Shown: positions 1 to 6,326 of the stretch, one piece after another
Layout of the letters: each line of letters begins with the position of its first letter
Position numbering within the stretch: position 1 is the first letter of the stretch
DNA from: Bacteroidota bacterium
GTDB taxonomy: Bacteria > Bacteroidota > Bacteroidia > Bacteroidales > UBA1556
Assembly: GCA_003648395.1 (NCBI GenBank)
Contig: QMPB01000141.1
Span: 1-9,080 of the forward strand
Direction of reading: 5' to 3'
Length of the DNA: 9,080 bases
Notes under the pieces: model-generated
Seen by the model: only the letters and a program-made list of their open reading frames with translations
What the model was told of the DNA's origin: nothing
Database searches by the model: none
Position numbers and translations under genes: made by a program

Positions 1-332
1 CATCTACAGATGTTGCTCTTATGACTATGATGAATAAGAGAAATCAGATTACCAATTGTATTGTTGATGGGCCTCTAGCCCTCGATAATGCTGTTTCTTC
101 TGAAGCTGCTCATCATAAAGGAATTGAAAGTCCTGTTGCTGGTGATGTTGACTTAATTCTTACCCCTGATATTTATTCTGCTAATATTATGTATAAAACA
201 TTGAATTTCATGGGAGGTTCTTTTTCTGCAGCTGTTATTATGGGAGCGAAAGTTCCTGTTGTATTAACAAGTAGAAGCGATAGTGATAAGAGTAAGTTTA
301 TGTCGATTGTAGTTGCTGCCGCAATGGAATAA
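1..332 (+). CDS. ptb: Phosphate butyryltransferase / phosphate acetyltransferase family, C-terminal part (5' end outside window)
   Basis: The reading frame is open from the window edge (first full codon at base 3) to TAA at 330-332, giving about 109 residues of the C-terminal end. These enzymes move an acyl group between CoA and inorganic phosphate in the cytoplasm; with an acyl kinase this gives substrate-level ATP formation, or the reverse activation of short-chain acids. The visible motifs are family ones: CIVDGPLALDNAVS in the first third, a LILTPDIYSANIMYKTL segment, and near the end KVPVVLTSRSDSDKSKF followed by a small-residue helix to the stop. The CIVDGPLALD wording fits phosphate butyryltransferase better than Pta. 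No butyrate kinase follows, since the next gene is convergent; if a partner exists locally it must lie upstream, outside the window. The family is secure; the acyl-chain preference is inferred. Confidence 0.85.
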   Translation, partial: STDVALMTMMNKRNQITNCIVDGPLALDNAVSSEAAHHKGIESPVAGDVDLILTPDIYSANIMYKTLNFMGGSFSAAVIMGAKVPVVLTSRSDSDKSKFMSIVVAAAME

Positions 333-365
333 ATTATAGGATAAATATGTATTGTCTTTTGAATA

Positions 366-2432
366 CTATTTCTCGTCAGGATATTCTATTCTCAGATGAT
401 AGATATTCAATAGTTTTCGTTTAAAGACTTTTTTTACTGTATTAATTTCACGAAGGCTAATGTTAGCATTATTATACTGACCTTGGTCTAGTTGAGACTT
501 CACAACAGCATCAACAAGGAGGCTAATTGATTTAGAATCAGGCGTTTTTATGCTCCTAGAAGCTGCTTCCACAGCATCAGCCATCATAAGAATACATGTT
601 TCTTTTGAATATGGAATAGGCCCATGGTAAGTAAAAGTACTAAGTTTGATTTCCTCATCAGGCAATTCATTCTTATGCATGCGATAGAAATATTCAACCC
701 GTTTTGTTCCATGATGAGTTCTAATAAAATCAATTATTTGATTAGGTATATTATGCTCTTTTGCTAACTTAACACCGTTTAGAACATGCCCAATTATTAT
801 TTCGGCACTTTCTTCATAGCTAAGTTCATCATGAGGACTATAGCTGCCACTCTGATTTTCAGTAAAATATATTGGATTATTCATTTTACCAATATCATGA
901 TACATAGCTCCAGCTCTTATAAGTAGAGCATTTGCCCCAATTTCAACAGCAGCTTCTTCAGCAAGATTTGATACTTGAATACAGTGATTGAAAGTACCAG
1001 GGGCTTTATTTGAAAGTTCACGAATTAAACTATTGTTAGTGTCAGCATATTCAAGTAGCGAAACATCTGTAACCATTCCAAATATTTTTTCAAATAAATA
1101 TATTAAAGGAGAAGCTAATAGAGTTAGTACTGCTGAGGTTGCAAAGAAAACGAAACCTTGCCATTTAATTACATTTATGCTTCCTTCTGTCACCAATTCT
1201 ATTCCTATATATATTACACTATAGCTAATAAAAATGTATAGGGCGGTAAGAAAAAACTGAGATCTTTTTTGGAGTTTTACTATGCTAGTTATAGTAATTA
1301 GTCCAGTCATTATTTGTAAGAAAAGAAAAAGAAAGCTATTTGGCACATTAAAACTAACAAGTATTGAAGTAGTAATATGAACAATAAGTGCCAATCTAGT
1401 ATCGTAAAATGCTCTAATGATGATTGGTATAAGCATTATAGGAATAATAAGCACATAATTACTATTATACTCAACTATTATTCTTGTAATTGACACCATA
1501 ATGATGATTAATATGAAAATCATTATTAAGTTTTTGGTATCCTCAATAATATCTGGTCTGAAAAATAATAAAAATAAACCAAGGGTTAAAAGTGGTAAAC
1601 TAATAAGAATAATTTTACCAATATAAAGCCCAACTTGTGAGTTTTGAGACTTATTAAGGTAATCATATTTTAGTGATTCAAGAATTTTAAAAGTTTTTTT
1701 ATCAATAATTTCTCCCTTTGAAATTATGTGTTCTCCCTTGAGGATAATACCCTTGTTTGGTGATATTTGTGCTAATTTTATTTGTTTTTCTGTTTCTGTT
1801 TTTTCTGCATCATAAACAATATTTGGAGAAAGATTATTAGATAAAAATTCTAAAACAAAATTGACTTTTGCTCCTGGCGTTTTATTTGCTTCTTCTTTAA
1901 TTAGCAAATAACTAGACTTAGATGTAAAAAAATAATTAAGAAATGTCTCTTGAGCAATTTTATTTCTAACAATATATACTACTTTGTCTTTATTCTCATT
2001 TTTTAATAATTTAGACTTTTTAAGCAAGCCTGTTTCAAGAATTTCATTACTAAGTTTAATACATAATTCTTTATTTATTGCATATGCTTTTCTCTCACCA
2101 AAACCAAAAGTCTTAAGCCAAACGGTATCAAATTTAGACGAAATATTGTCAGAAATATATTGAGTAATTTCATCATCGTATTTAAAATATAATTTTGAAC
2201 TATTATTAATAGAATTTATTTCAGCATCAATCTCTTTTTGTGATTTCTTAATAGGAAAATCAGCTGGGGCAACTAGCTCTTCGTAAAGCCAAGGGCTAGA
2301 TTCGTGAAATTCGTATCTAAATTGTTTTCCTTTAGGAGATAAGAACAGTAATATTATTAGTGTACTAAGAAATAGAAAGACCTTATATATTTCTGAGTAA
2401 TTATTACGAACCGAGGATAAAAAATTCTTCAT
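366..2432 (-). CDS. pgpH: PgpH-like 7TM-HD membrane protein, probable cyclic-di-AMP phosphodiesterase
   Basis: This 688-residue protein has the full architecture of 7TM receptors with an intracellular HD hydrolase. One N-terminal membrane helix (about 16-32) is followed by an extracytoplasmic domain (about 45-265, 7TMR-HDED type), seven hydrophobic segments (about 270-448) and a cytoplasmic HD domain (about 465-660). Metal-binding residues are in place: H483 in GTFNHC, H512-D513 in MYHDIGK, H549 in IIIGHV, H573-H574 in RTHHGT and D619 in MMADAVEAASRS. Characterised relatives (PgpH of Listeria) hydrolyse the second messenger c-di-AMP, so that role is inferred here; the ligand of the outer domain is unknown. 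The length is close to that of the family. The ATG start is the only reasonable one before the first helix. A candidate promoter box lies 5 bp before it, separating it from queD upstream (gap about 81 bp). It is convergent with ptb, 33 bp apart. Confidence 0.9.
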   Translation of the reverse strand: MKNFLSSVRNNYSEIYKVFLFLSTLIILLFLSPKGKQFRYEFHESSPWLYEELVAPADFPIKKSQKEIDAEINSINNSSKLYFKYDDEITQYISDNISSKFDTVWLKTFGFGERKAYAINKELCIKLSNEILETGLLKKSKLLKNENKDKVVYIVRNKIAQETFLNYFFTSKSSYLLIKEEANKTPGAKVNFVLEFLSNNLSPNIVYDAEKTETEKQIKLAQISPNKGIILKGEHIISKGEIIDKKTFKILESLKYDYLNKSQNSQVGLYIGKIILISLPLLTLGLFLLFFRPDIIEDTKNLIMIFILIIIMVSITRIIVEYNSNYVLIIPIMLIPIIIRAFYDTRLALIVHITTSILVSFNVPNSFLFLFLQIMTGLITITSIVKLQKRSQFFLTALYIFISYSVIYIGIELVTEGSINVIKWQGFVFFATSAVLTLLASPLIYLFEKIFGMVTDVSLLEYADTNNSLIRELSNKAPGTFNHCIQVSNLAEEAAVEIGANALLIRAGAMYHDIGKMNNPIYFTENQSGSYSPHDELSYEESAEIIIGHVLNGVKLAKEHNIPNQIIDFIRTHHGTKRVEYFYRMHKNELPDEEIKLSTFTYHGPIPYSKETCILMMADAVEAASRSIKTPDSKSISLLVDAVVKSQLDQGQYNNANISLREINTVKKVFKRKLLNIYHLRIEYPDEK

Positions 2433-2437
2433 TAGTA

Positions 2438-2445
2438 CAAATATA
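2438..2445 (-). promoter_or_regulatory. Candidate -7 promoter box for the phosphodiesterase gene
   Basis: On the minus strand the sequence TATATTTG matches the Bacteroidota sigma-factor -7 consensus TAnnTTTG. It ends only 5 bases before the ATG at 2432, so transcription should start at or next to the start codon. No convincing TTTG-type -33 box lies at the expected distance; that region is C/T-rich. The identical octamer precedes gmhA, which supports it as a real promoter word in this genome, but an eight-base AT-rich match can arise by chance. Confidence 0.5.
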
Positions 2446-2513
2446 CATGCTTATTAAGGATGAAAAAGGGAACTAAACTATAATTATTAACAGTATTGTT
2501 TTAAAACCATTGG

Positions 2514-2966
2514 TTAATATTCTTGATCTGAAGCATACCATTCTGCGAAGCTAGTGGCTGTTTCGTGAAGTTTTACACTAAACAATTCTATTCCTTTTGG
2601 TAATTCTGCTTTAATTTTTTCAGCAAAATCAATTACCATATTCTCGCATGTAGGCTGATAATCTACTAGATGAATTCTGCCAAAAAGTTGATTATTATTT
2701 GTATACCATTCTTTAGAGGTTTCGCTATTTATTACAAAAGCATGGTCAAGAGGTTTTGTAATAAGAGTATTTACAATATTTTTCAAATCTCCGAAATCCA
2801 TTACCATTCCTCTTTTGGGTGAGTTTTTATCCCAATTAGGAGTGGCTATTACTGTTACAGCAAGTTTGTATGAATGTCCATGAATATGCTTGCATAAGCC
2901 ATCATAATTCAGTAACGAATGTGCCATTTCAAATTCAAATTCCTTAGTTAATCTTATCTTACTCAT
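2514..2966 (-). CDS. queD: 6-carboxytetrahydropterin synthase / 6-pyruvoyltetrahydropterin synthase family (QueD)
   Basis: QueD turns 7,8-dihydroneopterin triphosphate into 6-carboxytetrahydropterin on the route to queuosine and other 7-deazapurines; PTPS relatives make 6-pyruvoyltetrahydropterin. Numbering from the chosen ATG (150 residues), the zinc ligands are H16 (EMAHSL), H29 and H31, and the catalytic cysteine is C25 in CKHIHGH, which has the C-x3-H-x-H spacing of QueD. Further conserved sites are MDFGDLK (about 56-62), LDHAF with H75, PTCEN with E108 and LHET with E135. It is longer than the E. coli enzyme (about 120 residues), with extra sequence in the middle. I chose ATG 2966 because its ATGA overlaps the TGA of the nuclease gene, implying translational coupling; an in-frame ATG at 2978 would add four residues (MDKA). 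No queC or queE is in the window, so QueD rather than a pterin-pathway role is probable but not proven. Confidence 0.88.
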   Translation of the reverse strand: MSKIRLTKEFEFEMAHSLLNYDGLCKHIHGHSYKLAVTVIATPNWDKNSPKRGMVMDFGDLKNIVNTLITKPLDHAFVINSETSKEWYTNNNQLFGRIHLVDYQPTCENMVIDFAEKIKAELPKGIELFSVKLHETATSFAEWYASDQEY

Positions 2967-4027
2967 TGCTTTATCCATTTAATGTTTTTAATGATTGTAT
3001 TATCTTTATTCTTAAGTTGAAGAAAATACAATCCATTATTTAACTTAGAAATATTAATCTTTGTTGAGTTTCCATTAAATGAATTATTAAAAACTAAATG
3101 CCCTTGCATATCAAATATTGATAGTTCCCAATAATTATCACTATTTGCACTTATCTTTACTTCAATAGTATTTACAGCAGGGTTAGGAAACAAACTAACT
3201 AAAGTATTTCGCACTAACCAATCAATAGAAGTATTATCAAACCAGATAGAATCTACCCATTCTGGATGATCAATAAATGGATTTCTATTGTGTTGAATCC
3301 CATATACAGCGTTATTTCTGTCTAATTCTTTCTGGCTAACAGTATCTTGTAAATGCCATTGATATAACATACTCAACGCCCATGGTTTTGGTTGAGATTT
3401 ATTCATCATATCATTAATATTCCAACTAGCATCTTCAGAATAATACCTTGTTGCCATATAGAAATATGTTCTAGCAAAATCACCTTTGTAAGCATCAATT
3501 GGCTCAAATGCAGTACCTGAAAATCCAGGAGTAGTATTAGGTCCAAGTTTGCTACCATTCTGTGATGTCCAAGTTGGATTGCTAACTTCTCCGTAAGAGT
3601 AATTAGAACGCCTTCCGTTTACATATCCATCAGTTGGGTAAATATGAAAAATATCAGTTTTCATTGGAGATTGGTTATTAAACCAACTTTTTGGAAAAGA
3701 ATGTTCTCTATTGTAGCAAGAACTTTCTCCAGAATAGCTACCACACTGATCTGTTATGAAAGTATATTCATAAGGAGGCGTGCTGCCAGGTATGTCAGAA
3801 TACATATCCCAAACTTTCCCATTTGCTTTCTTATCAGTAGTTTGACATGAAGTCCATATTTGTGAATATGAAATAGATGTATGTCCTTTAATAATATTAT
3901 GAAGTGCTGCTTGCATCTGCACCCCTCGTTTTCCTACTGCATTATCGTAATAGTTTGGAGGTATTTGTGCAAAGCAACTAAATACCATACTTAGTAAGAT
4001 ACTTATTATAATAATTCTTGTTGTCAT
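2963..4027 (-). CDS. Secreted endonuclease I family DNase with type IX secretion sorting domain
   Basis: This 354-residue protein starts with a signal peptide (about 1-20, a hydrophobic run ending SCFAQ). It has an endonuclease I (EndA/NucM-type) catalytic domain at about 25-260 and a C-terminal type A Por/T9SS sorting domain at about 276-354, opening with SLFPNP and ending in short beta strands. The catalytic core shows CYNREHSFPKSWF with H109, TDIFHIYPTDGYVNGRRSN with H128 and N137, and AYKGDFARTYFYMATRYY. Relatives are metal-dependent, largely non-specific nucleases acting outside the cell, so DNA breakdown for phosphate or nucleoside supply is a fair inference. C18 in VFSC could be a weak lipobox, but the sorting domain and the FAQ end favour ordinary signal peptidase I cleavage. 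It lies 32 bp after pyrC, and its TGA overlaps the queD ATG (ATGA, 2963-2966), so all three are probably co-transcribed. Confidence 0.9.
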   Translation of the reverse strand: MTTRIIIISILLSMVFSCFAQIPPNYYDNAVGKRGVQMQAALHNIIKGHTSISYSQIWTSCQTTDKKANGKVWDMYSDIPGSTPPYEYTFITDQCGSYSGESSCYNREHSFPKSWFNNQSPMKTDIFHIYPTDGYVNGRRSNYSYGEVSNPTWTSQNGSKLGPNTTPGFSGTAFEPIDAYKGDFARTYFYMATRYYSEDASWNINDMMNKSQPKPWALSMLYQWHLQDTVSQKELDRNNAVYGIQHNRNPFIDHPEWVDSIWFDNTSIDWLVRNTLVSLFPNPAVNTIEVKISANSDNYWELSIFDMQGHLVFNNSFNGNSTKINISKLNNGLYFLQLKNKDNTIIKNIKWIKQ

Positions 4028-4059
4028 ATTGGTTTATTTAATTTGCAATAATACAATGA

Positions 4060-5418
4060 TTATTTGTTAAATTCTAGTCTCATTCCTTTGAAATTCTTAT
4101 CAAATTCACCTTCGTCATATACTAATTTACCGTTAACAAAAGTTCTCAATACTTTAGATTGAAATTCTTTACCATCAAAAGGAGACCATCCTACTTTATA
4201 GTATGTATTGTTTTTATTTACTGTCCATTTATTATTTAAGTCAACCACCACTATATCAGCAAAATATCCTTTACGAATATAGCCTCTTTCTTTAACTTTA
4301 AAGCAATCAGCTGGAGCATGACACATCTTTTCAGCGATTTTCTCAAGACTTAATTCTTCATTATGATAAAACTCAAGCATACTTACTAGAGAATGTTGAA
4401 CTAAAGGTCCTCCAGAAGGTGCTTTAAAATAAGTATTTTCTTTTTCTTTAGCAGTATGAGGTGCATGGTCAGTAGCAATTACATCAATCTTATTGTCCTT
4501 TAATGCTTGAAGTAGGGCTTTGCGATCTTGCTCAGTCTTAACTGCTGGATTCCACTTAATTAGAGTTCCATATTTATCGTAATCGCTATCGTTAAATACA
4601 AGATGATGAACGCATACTTCAGCAGTTATCTTCTTTTTATTAAGTGGAATAGAATTATCAAAGAGGGACATTTCTTTTGCAGTTGTAAGATGTAAAACAT
4701 GAAGACGAGTATTGTGTTTTTTAGCCAAACTAACAGCCATCGATGAAGATAAATAACAAGCCTCAGCAGAGCGAATTTCTGGGTGATATTTTATTGGCAT
4801 ATCATCGCCATATTTTTCTTTATAAATCTTCGTATTATTTCTTATTGTTGTTTCGTCTTCGCAATGTGTAGCCACCAATGTTGGTGCTTTTGAGAAAATT
4901 CCTTCCAATGTTCTAGGGTCGTCAACAAGCATATTACCAGTAGAAGAGCCCATAAATACCTTTATACCACATACATTTTTAGGATTTGTTTTAAGTACTT
5001 CTTCCAAGTTATCGTTGGAAGCACCCATATAGAAACTGTAATTAGCCATTGACTTAGTAGCAGCATCCAGATATTTCTTTTCAAGTAATTCTTGAGTAAG
5101 AATAGCGGGAATATTATTTGGCATATCCATATAAGAAGTAACGCCACCAGCAATAGCAGCTCTACTTTCTGTTGCAATATCTGCTTTATAAGTTAGCCCA
5201 GGATCGCGAAAATGAACTTGATCATCAATTATCCCAGGAAAAACATACTTTCCTTCCAAATCAATAATGTCAACCTCTGCCTCTCCCGAATTTTTTCGGA
5301 TCTCAACCTTTTCCATTACCTCAGTCCCAACGTCAACTATCTTATCCCCATCAATCAAAATTTCCCCTTTGATAATCTTGTTCTCATTAACAATATTTGC
5401 GTTTTTAAGTAGTATCAT
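4060..5418 (-). CDS. pyrC: Dihydroorotase, Bacteroidota type
   Basis: Dihydroorotase interconverts N-carbamoyl-L-aspartate and L-dihydroorotate in de novo pyrimidine synthesis in the cytoplasm. From the chosen ATG the protein has 452 residues with an amidohydrolase TIM barrel. Visible sites are the metal motif DQVHFRDPG (Q67, H69, R71), K153 in GIKVFMGSST (expected carboxylated lysine), H185 in ATHCED, H240 and H243 in LHVLHL, EVCVHH, D317 in IATDHAPHT and the late GGPLVQHS segment. The first histidine of the usual HxH pair is glutamine; from memory this QVH form is common in Bacteroidota PyrC, so I read it as a lineage trait, not a defect. The N-terminal MILLKNANIV begins the usual first strand. 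A TTG 21 bases further upstream (5439) is open in frame but lies inside the promoter box. An allantoinase or hydantoinase is less likely. It heads the operon with the nuclease and queD. Confidence 0.92.
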   Translation of the reverse strand: MILLKNANIVNENKIIKGEILIDGDKIVDVGTEVMEKVEIRKNSGEAEVDIIDLEGKYVFPGIIDDQVHFRDPGLTYKADIATESRAAIAGGVTSYMDMPNNIPAILTQELLEKKYLDAATKSMANYSFYMGASNDNLEEVLKTNPKNVCGIKVFMGSSTGNMLVDDPRTLEGIFSKAPTLVATHCEDETTIRNNTKIYKEKYGDDMPIKYHPEIRSAEACYLSSSMAVSLAKKHNTRLHVLHLTTAKEMSLFDNSIPLNKKKITAEVCVHHLVFNDSDYDKYGTLIKWNPAVKTEQDRKALLQALKDNKIDVIATDHAPHTAKEKENTYFKAPSGGPLVQHSLVSMLEFYHNEELSLEKIAEKMCHAPADCFKVKERGYIRKGYFADIVVVDLNNKWTVNKNNTYYKVGWSPFDGKEFQSKVLRTFVNGKLVYDEGEFDKNFKGMRLEFNK

Positions 5419-5436
5419 AGTATTTGTTGTATTGTG

Positions 5437-5444
5437 CAAATTTA
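5437..5444 (-). promoter_or_regulatory. Candidate -7 promoter box for pyrC
   Basis: The minus strand reads TAAATTTG, an exact match to the Bacteroidota -7 consensus TAnnTTTG, followed by 18 bases to the pyrC ATG at 5418, which leaves a leader of about 10-15 bases. The -33 element is weak: TTG at 5458-5460 is closer than ideal, and the region at the ideal distance overlaps the palindrome at 5464-5478. The only alternative pyrC start, TTG at 5439, is the last three bases of this box. Confidence 0.55.
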
Positions 5445-5463
5445 CTAATAATTACACCAAGTG

Positions 5464-5478
5464 AAGTATAAAATACTT
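5464..5478. promoter_or_regulatory. Operator-like palindrome upstream of pyrC
   Basis: AAGTAT and ATACTT form a perfect inverted repeat with six-base arms and a three-base centre (AAA). It sits 20-34 bp upstream of the pyrC -7 box, where the -33 element would lie, so a bound protein could block or activate polymerase. The core AAGTA...TACTTGA recurs at 5583-5595. The regulator is unknown, and AT-rich palindromes this short also occur by chance. Confidence 0.3.
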
Positions 5479-5521
5479 GAGAATGAATTTTATTATGTTT
5501 ACTGTACTTTTAATAATAGTT

Positions 5522-5537
5522 CCCTGATGTATCGGGG
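5522..5537. repeat. GC-rich hairpin in the intergenic region
   Basis: CCCTGA pairs with TCGGGG across the loop TGTA, giving a six-pair stem with one G-T pair; one more T-A pair is possible. It is directly followed by CAGGCTGG. No T-run follows on either strand, so it is unlikely to be a terminator. It resembles a decayed copy of the CCCCGAT/ATCGGGG intergenic palindromes that I recall from Bacteroidota genomes. Confidence 0.4.
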
Positions 5538-5541
5538 CAGG

Positions 5542-5620
5542 CTGGTTATGATTTCATAAATTATTGATATTTAAGCAATTACAAGTAGTACTTGAATTTA
5601 TATAAATTATTGTAAACCAG
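5542..5620. repeat. Inverted-repeat-bounded segment, possible small interspersed element
   Basis: CTGGTT at 5542-5547 and AACCAG at 5615-5620 are perfect complements. Two more G-C pairs (5540-5541 with 5622-5623) extend the stem past a single bulged A. The interior of about 67 bp is AT-rich and carries the direct repeat ATAAATTATTG twice and a central palindrome at 5582-5594 (CAAGTA, G, TACTTG). This could fold as a branched structure or be a short non-coding repeat. No target-site duplication is visible. Confidence 0.3.
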
Positions 5621-5624
5621 ACCG

Positions 5625-5648
5625 TTGCGACTTTGCGGCTTTGCGAGA
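5625..5648. repeat. Three tandem TTGCG octamers
   Basis: Three eight-base units stand head to tail: TTGCGACT, TTGCGGCT and TTGCGAGA. They form the most GC-rich patch of an otherwise AT-rich spacer and begin five bases after the AACCAG arm. I recall similar repeated TTTGCG strings in intergenic DNA of other Bacteroidota, so this may be one copy of an interspersed family; that part is from memory and not shown by the window. Confidence 0.45.
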
Positions 5649-5697
5649 AACAAAAAGTCAACGGAGTATTGTTTAACTAATAATTGGTTAGAACAAA

Positions 5698-5729
5698 TTG
5701 TGAAAAGTTCTCTATAATTATTATATTTG
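5698..5729 (+). promoter_or_regulatory. Candidate promoter of the heptose operon
   Basis: TATATTTG at 5722-5729 matches the -7 consensus TAnnTTTG, and TTG at 5698-5700 lies 21 bases before it, near the spacing expected for the -33 TTTG box. The gmhA ATG is at 5754, leaving a leader of roughly 18-20 bases. This is the best two-part promoter match in the window and the only candidate promoter before the three overlapping heptose genes. Confidence 0.6.
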
Positions 5730-5753
5730 CAATCTAATCATACGACAATATTT

Positions 5754-6326
5754 ATGGAAATAAAGAAAATAATATCTGAATCGATAAACGTAAAACAAGC
5801 AATTATTGATTCTGATAACCTCAATAAATCAATAGAAGAAGTTACTCACTCAATTATAGAATGCTATCGAAAAAACGGGAATGTATATTTCTGCGGCAAT
5901 GGAGGTAGTGCGGCTGATGCTCAGCATATTGCCGCCGAACTTTCTGGTCGTTTCTACTACGATAGACCACCTTTAGCAGCTGAAGCATTACATGTAAATA
6001 CATCTTATCTTACTGCTGTTGCCAACGACTATAGTTATGATGAGATTTATGCAAGATATATAAAAGGAGCAGGAAAAACTGGAGATGTATTGGTTGGAAT
6101 TTCTACTTCTGGAAATTCTAAAAATATTATTCGAGCATTTATTGAGGCCAGAAAAAAAGGTATTATTACCGTAGCTTTCACAGGTGAAACTGGTGGAAAA
6201 ATGAAAGAATACTCTGATTTTCTTATTAATGTTCCATCTTCTGATACTCCAAGAATACAGGAATCTCATATTATGATTGGTCATATAATATGTCAATATG
6301 TTGAATCAGGAATGTTTCCTCAATGA
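5754..6326 (+). CDS. gmhA: Sedoheptulose-7-phosphate (phosphoheptose) isomerase
   Basis: GmhA converts sedoheptulose 7-phosphate to D-glycero-D-manno-heptose 7-phosphate, the first committed step to activated heptoses for LPS, capsule or S-layer glycans. The 190-residue product is one SIS domain of normal family length. Key segments are CGNGGSAADAQHIAAELSGRF (about 47-67) with metal-binding H58 and E62, the phosphate-binding loop STSGNS (117-122), and TPRIQESH near the end with Q169 and H177 completing the zinc site. I chose ATG 5754; an in-frame TTG at 5727 would add nine residues but lies within the promoter box. The stop overlaps the next start as ATGA (6323-6326), so the nucleotidyltransferase is probably translated by coupling. 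A diaminopimelate- or arabinose-phosphate-type SIS enzyme is excluded by the close motif match and the partners. Confidence 0.95.
   Translation: MEIKKIISESINVKQAIIDSDNLNKSIEEVTHSIIECYRKNGNVYFCGNGGSAADAQHIAAELSGRFYYDRPPLAAEALHVNTSYLTAVANDYSYDEIYARYIKGAGKTGDVLVGISTSGNSKNIIRAFIEARKKGIITVAFTGETGGKMKEYSDFLINVPSSDTPRIQESHIMIGHIICQYVESGMFPQ

Larger units (their letters stand above)
5445..5697. other. Intergenic region between divergent pyrC and gmhA, no gene; contains several repeats
   Basis: I see no gene here on either strand. In order the stretch holds the 5464-5478 palindrome; a GC-rich hairpin at 5522-5537; a long inverted repeat with arms 5542-5547 (CTGGTT) and 5615-5620 (AACCAG); an 11-base direct repeat ATAAATTATTG at 5556-5566 and 5602-5612; a 13-base palindrome at 5582-5594; three tandem TTGCG octamers at 5625-5648; and a seven-base-arm inverted repeat at 5674-5690 (TAACTAA and TTGGTTA with one G-T pair) just before the gmhA promoter. 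Base composition alternates between GC-rich patches and long AT stretches, unlike the flanking genes. Confidence 0.6.

Noticed and set aside
988..1224. Plus-strand open frame opposite the phosphodiesterase
   Set aside because: It is antisense to the well-supported 7TM-HD gene, has no recognisable domain, and its composition is explained by the hydrophobic coding sequence on the other strand.
2498..2515. Palindromes GTTTTAAAAC and AACCA-T-TGGTT at the end of queD
   Set aside because: The arms are short and AT-rich, with almost no loop and no clear T-tract on the minus strand, so neither a terminator nor an operator is supported.
3644..3850. Plus-strand open frame opposite the nuclease
   Set aside because: It is antisense to the conserved endonuclease I core and has no family likeness.
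4962..5464. Small frames overlapping pyrC in other frames or strands
   Set aside because: They lie within the dihydroorotase coding sequence or its promoter, and their residues are frame-shifted or antisense versions of it.
5988..6296. Minus-strand frame opposite gmhA
   Set aside because: It is an antisense shadow of a highly conserved SIS domain, with no likeness to a known protein.
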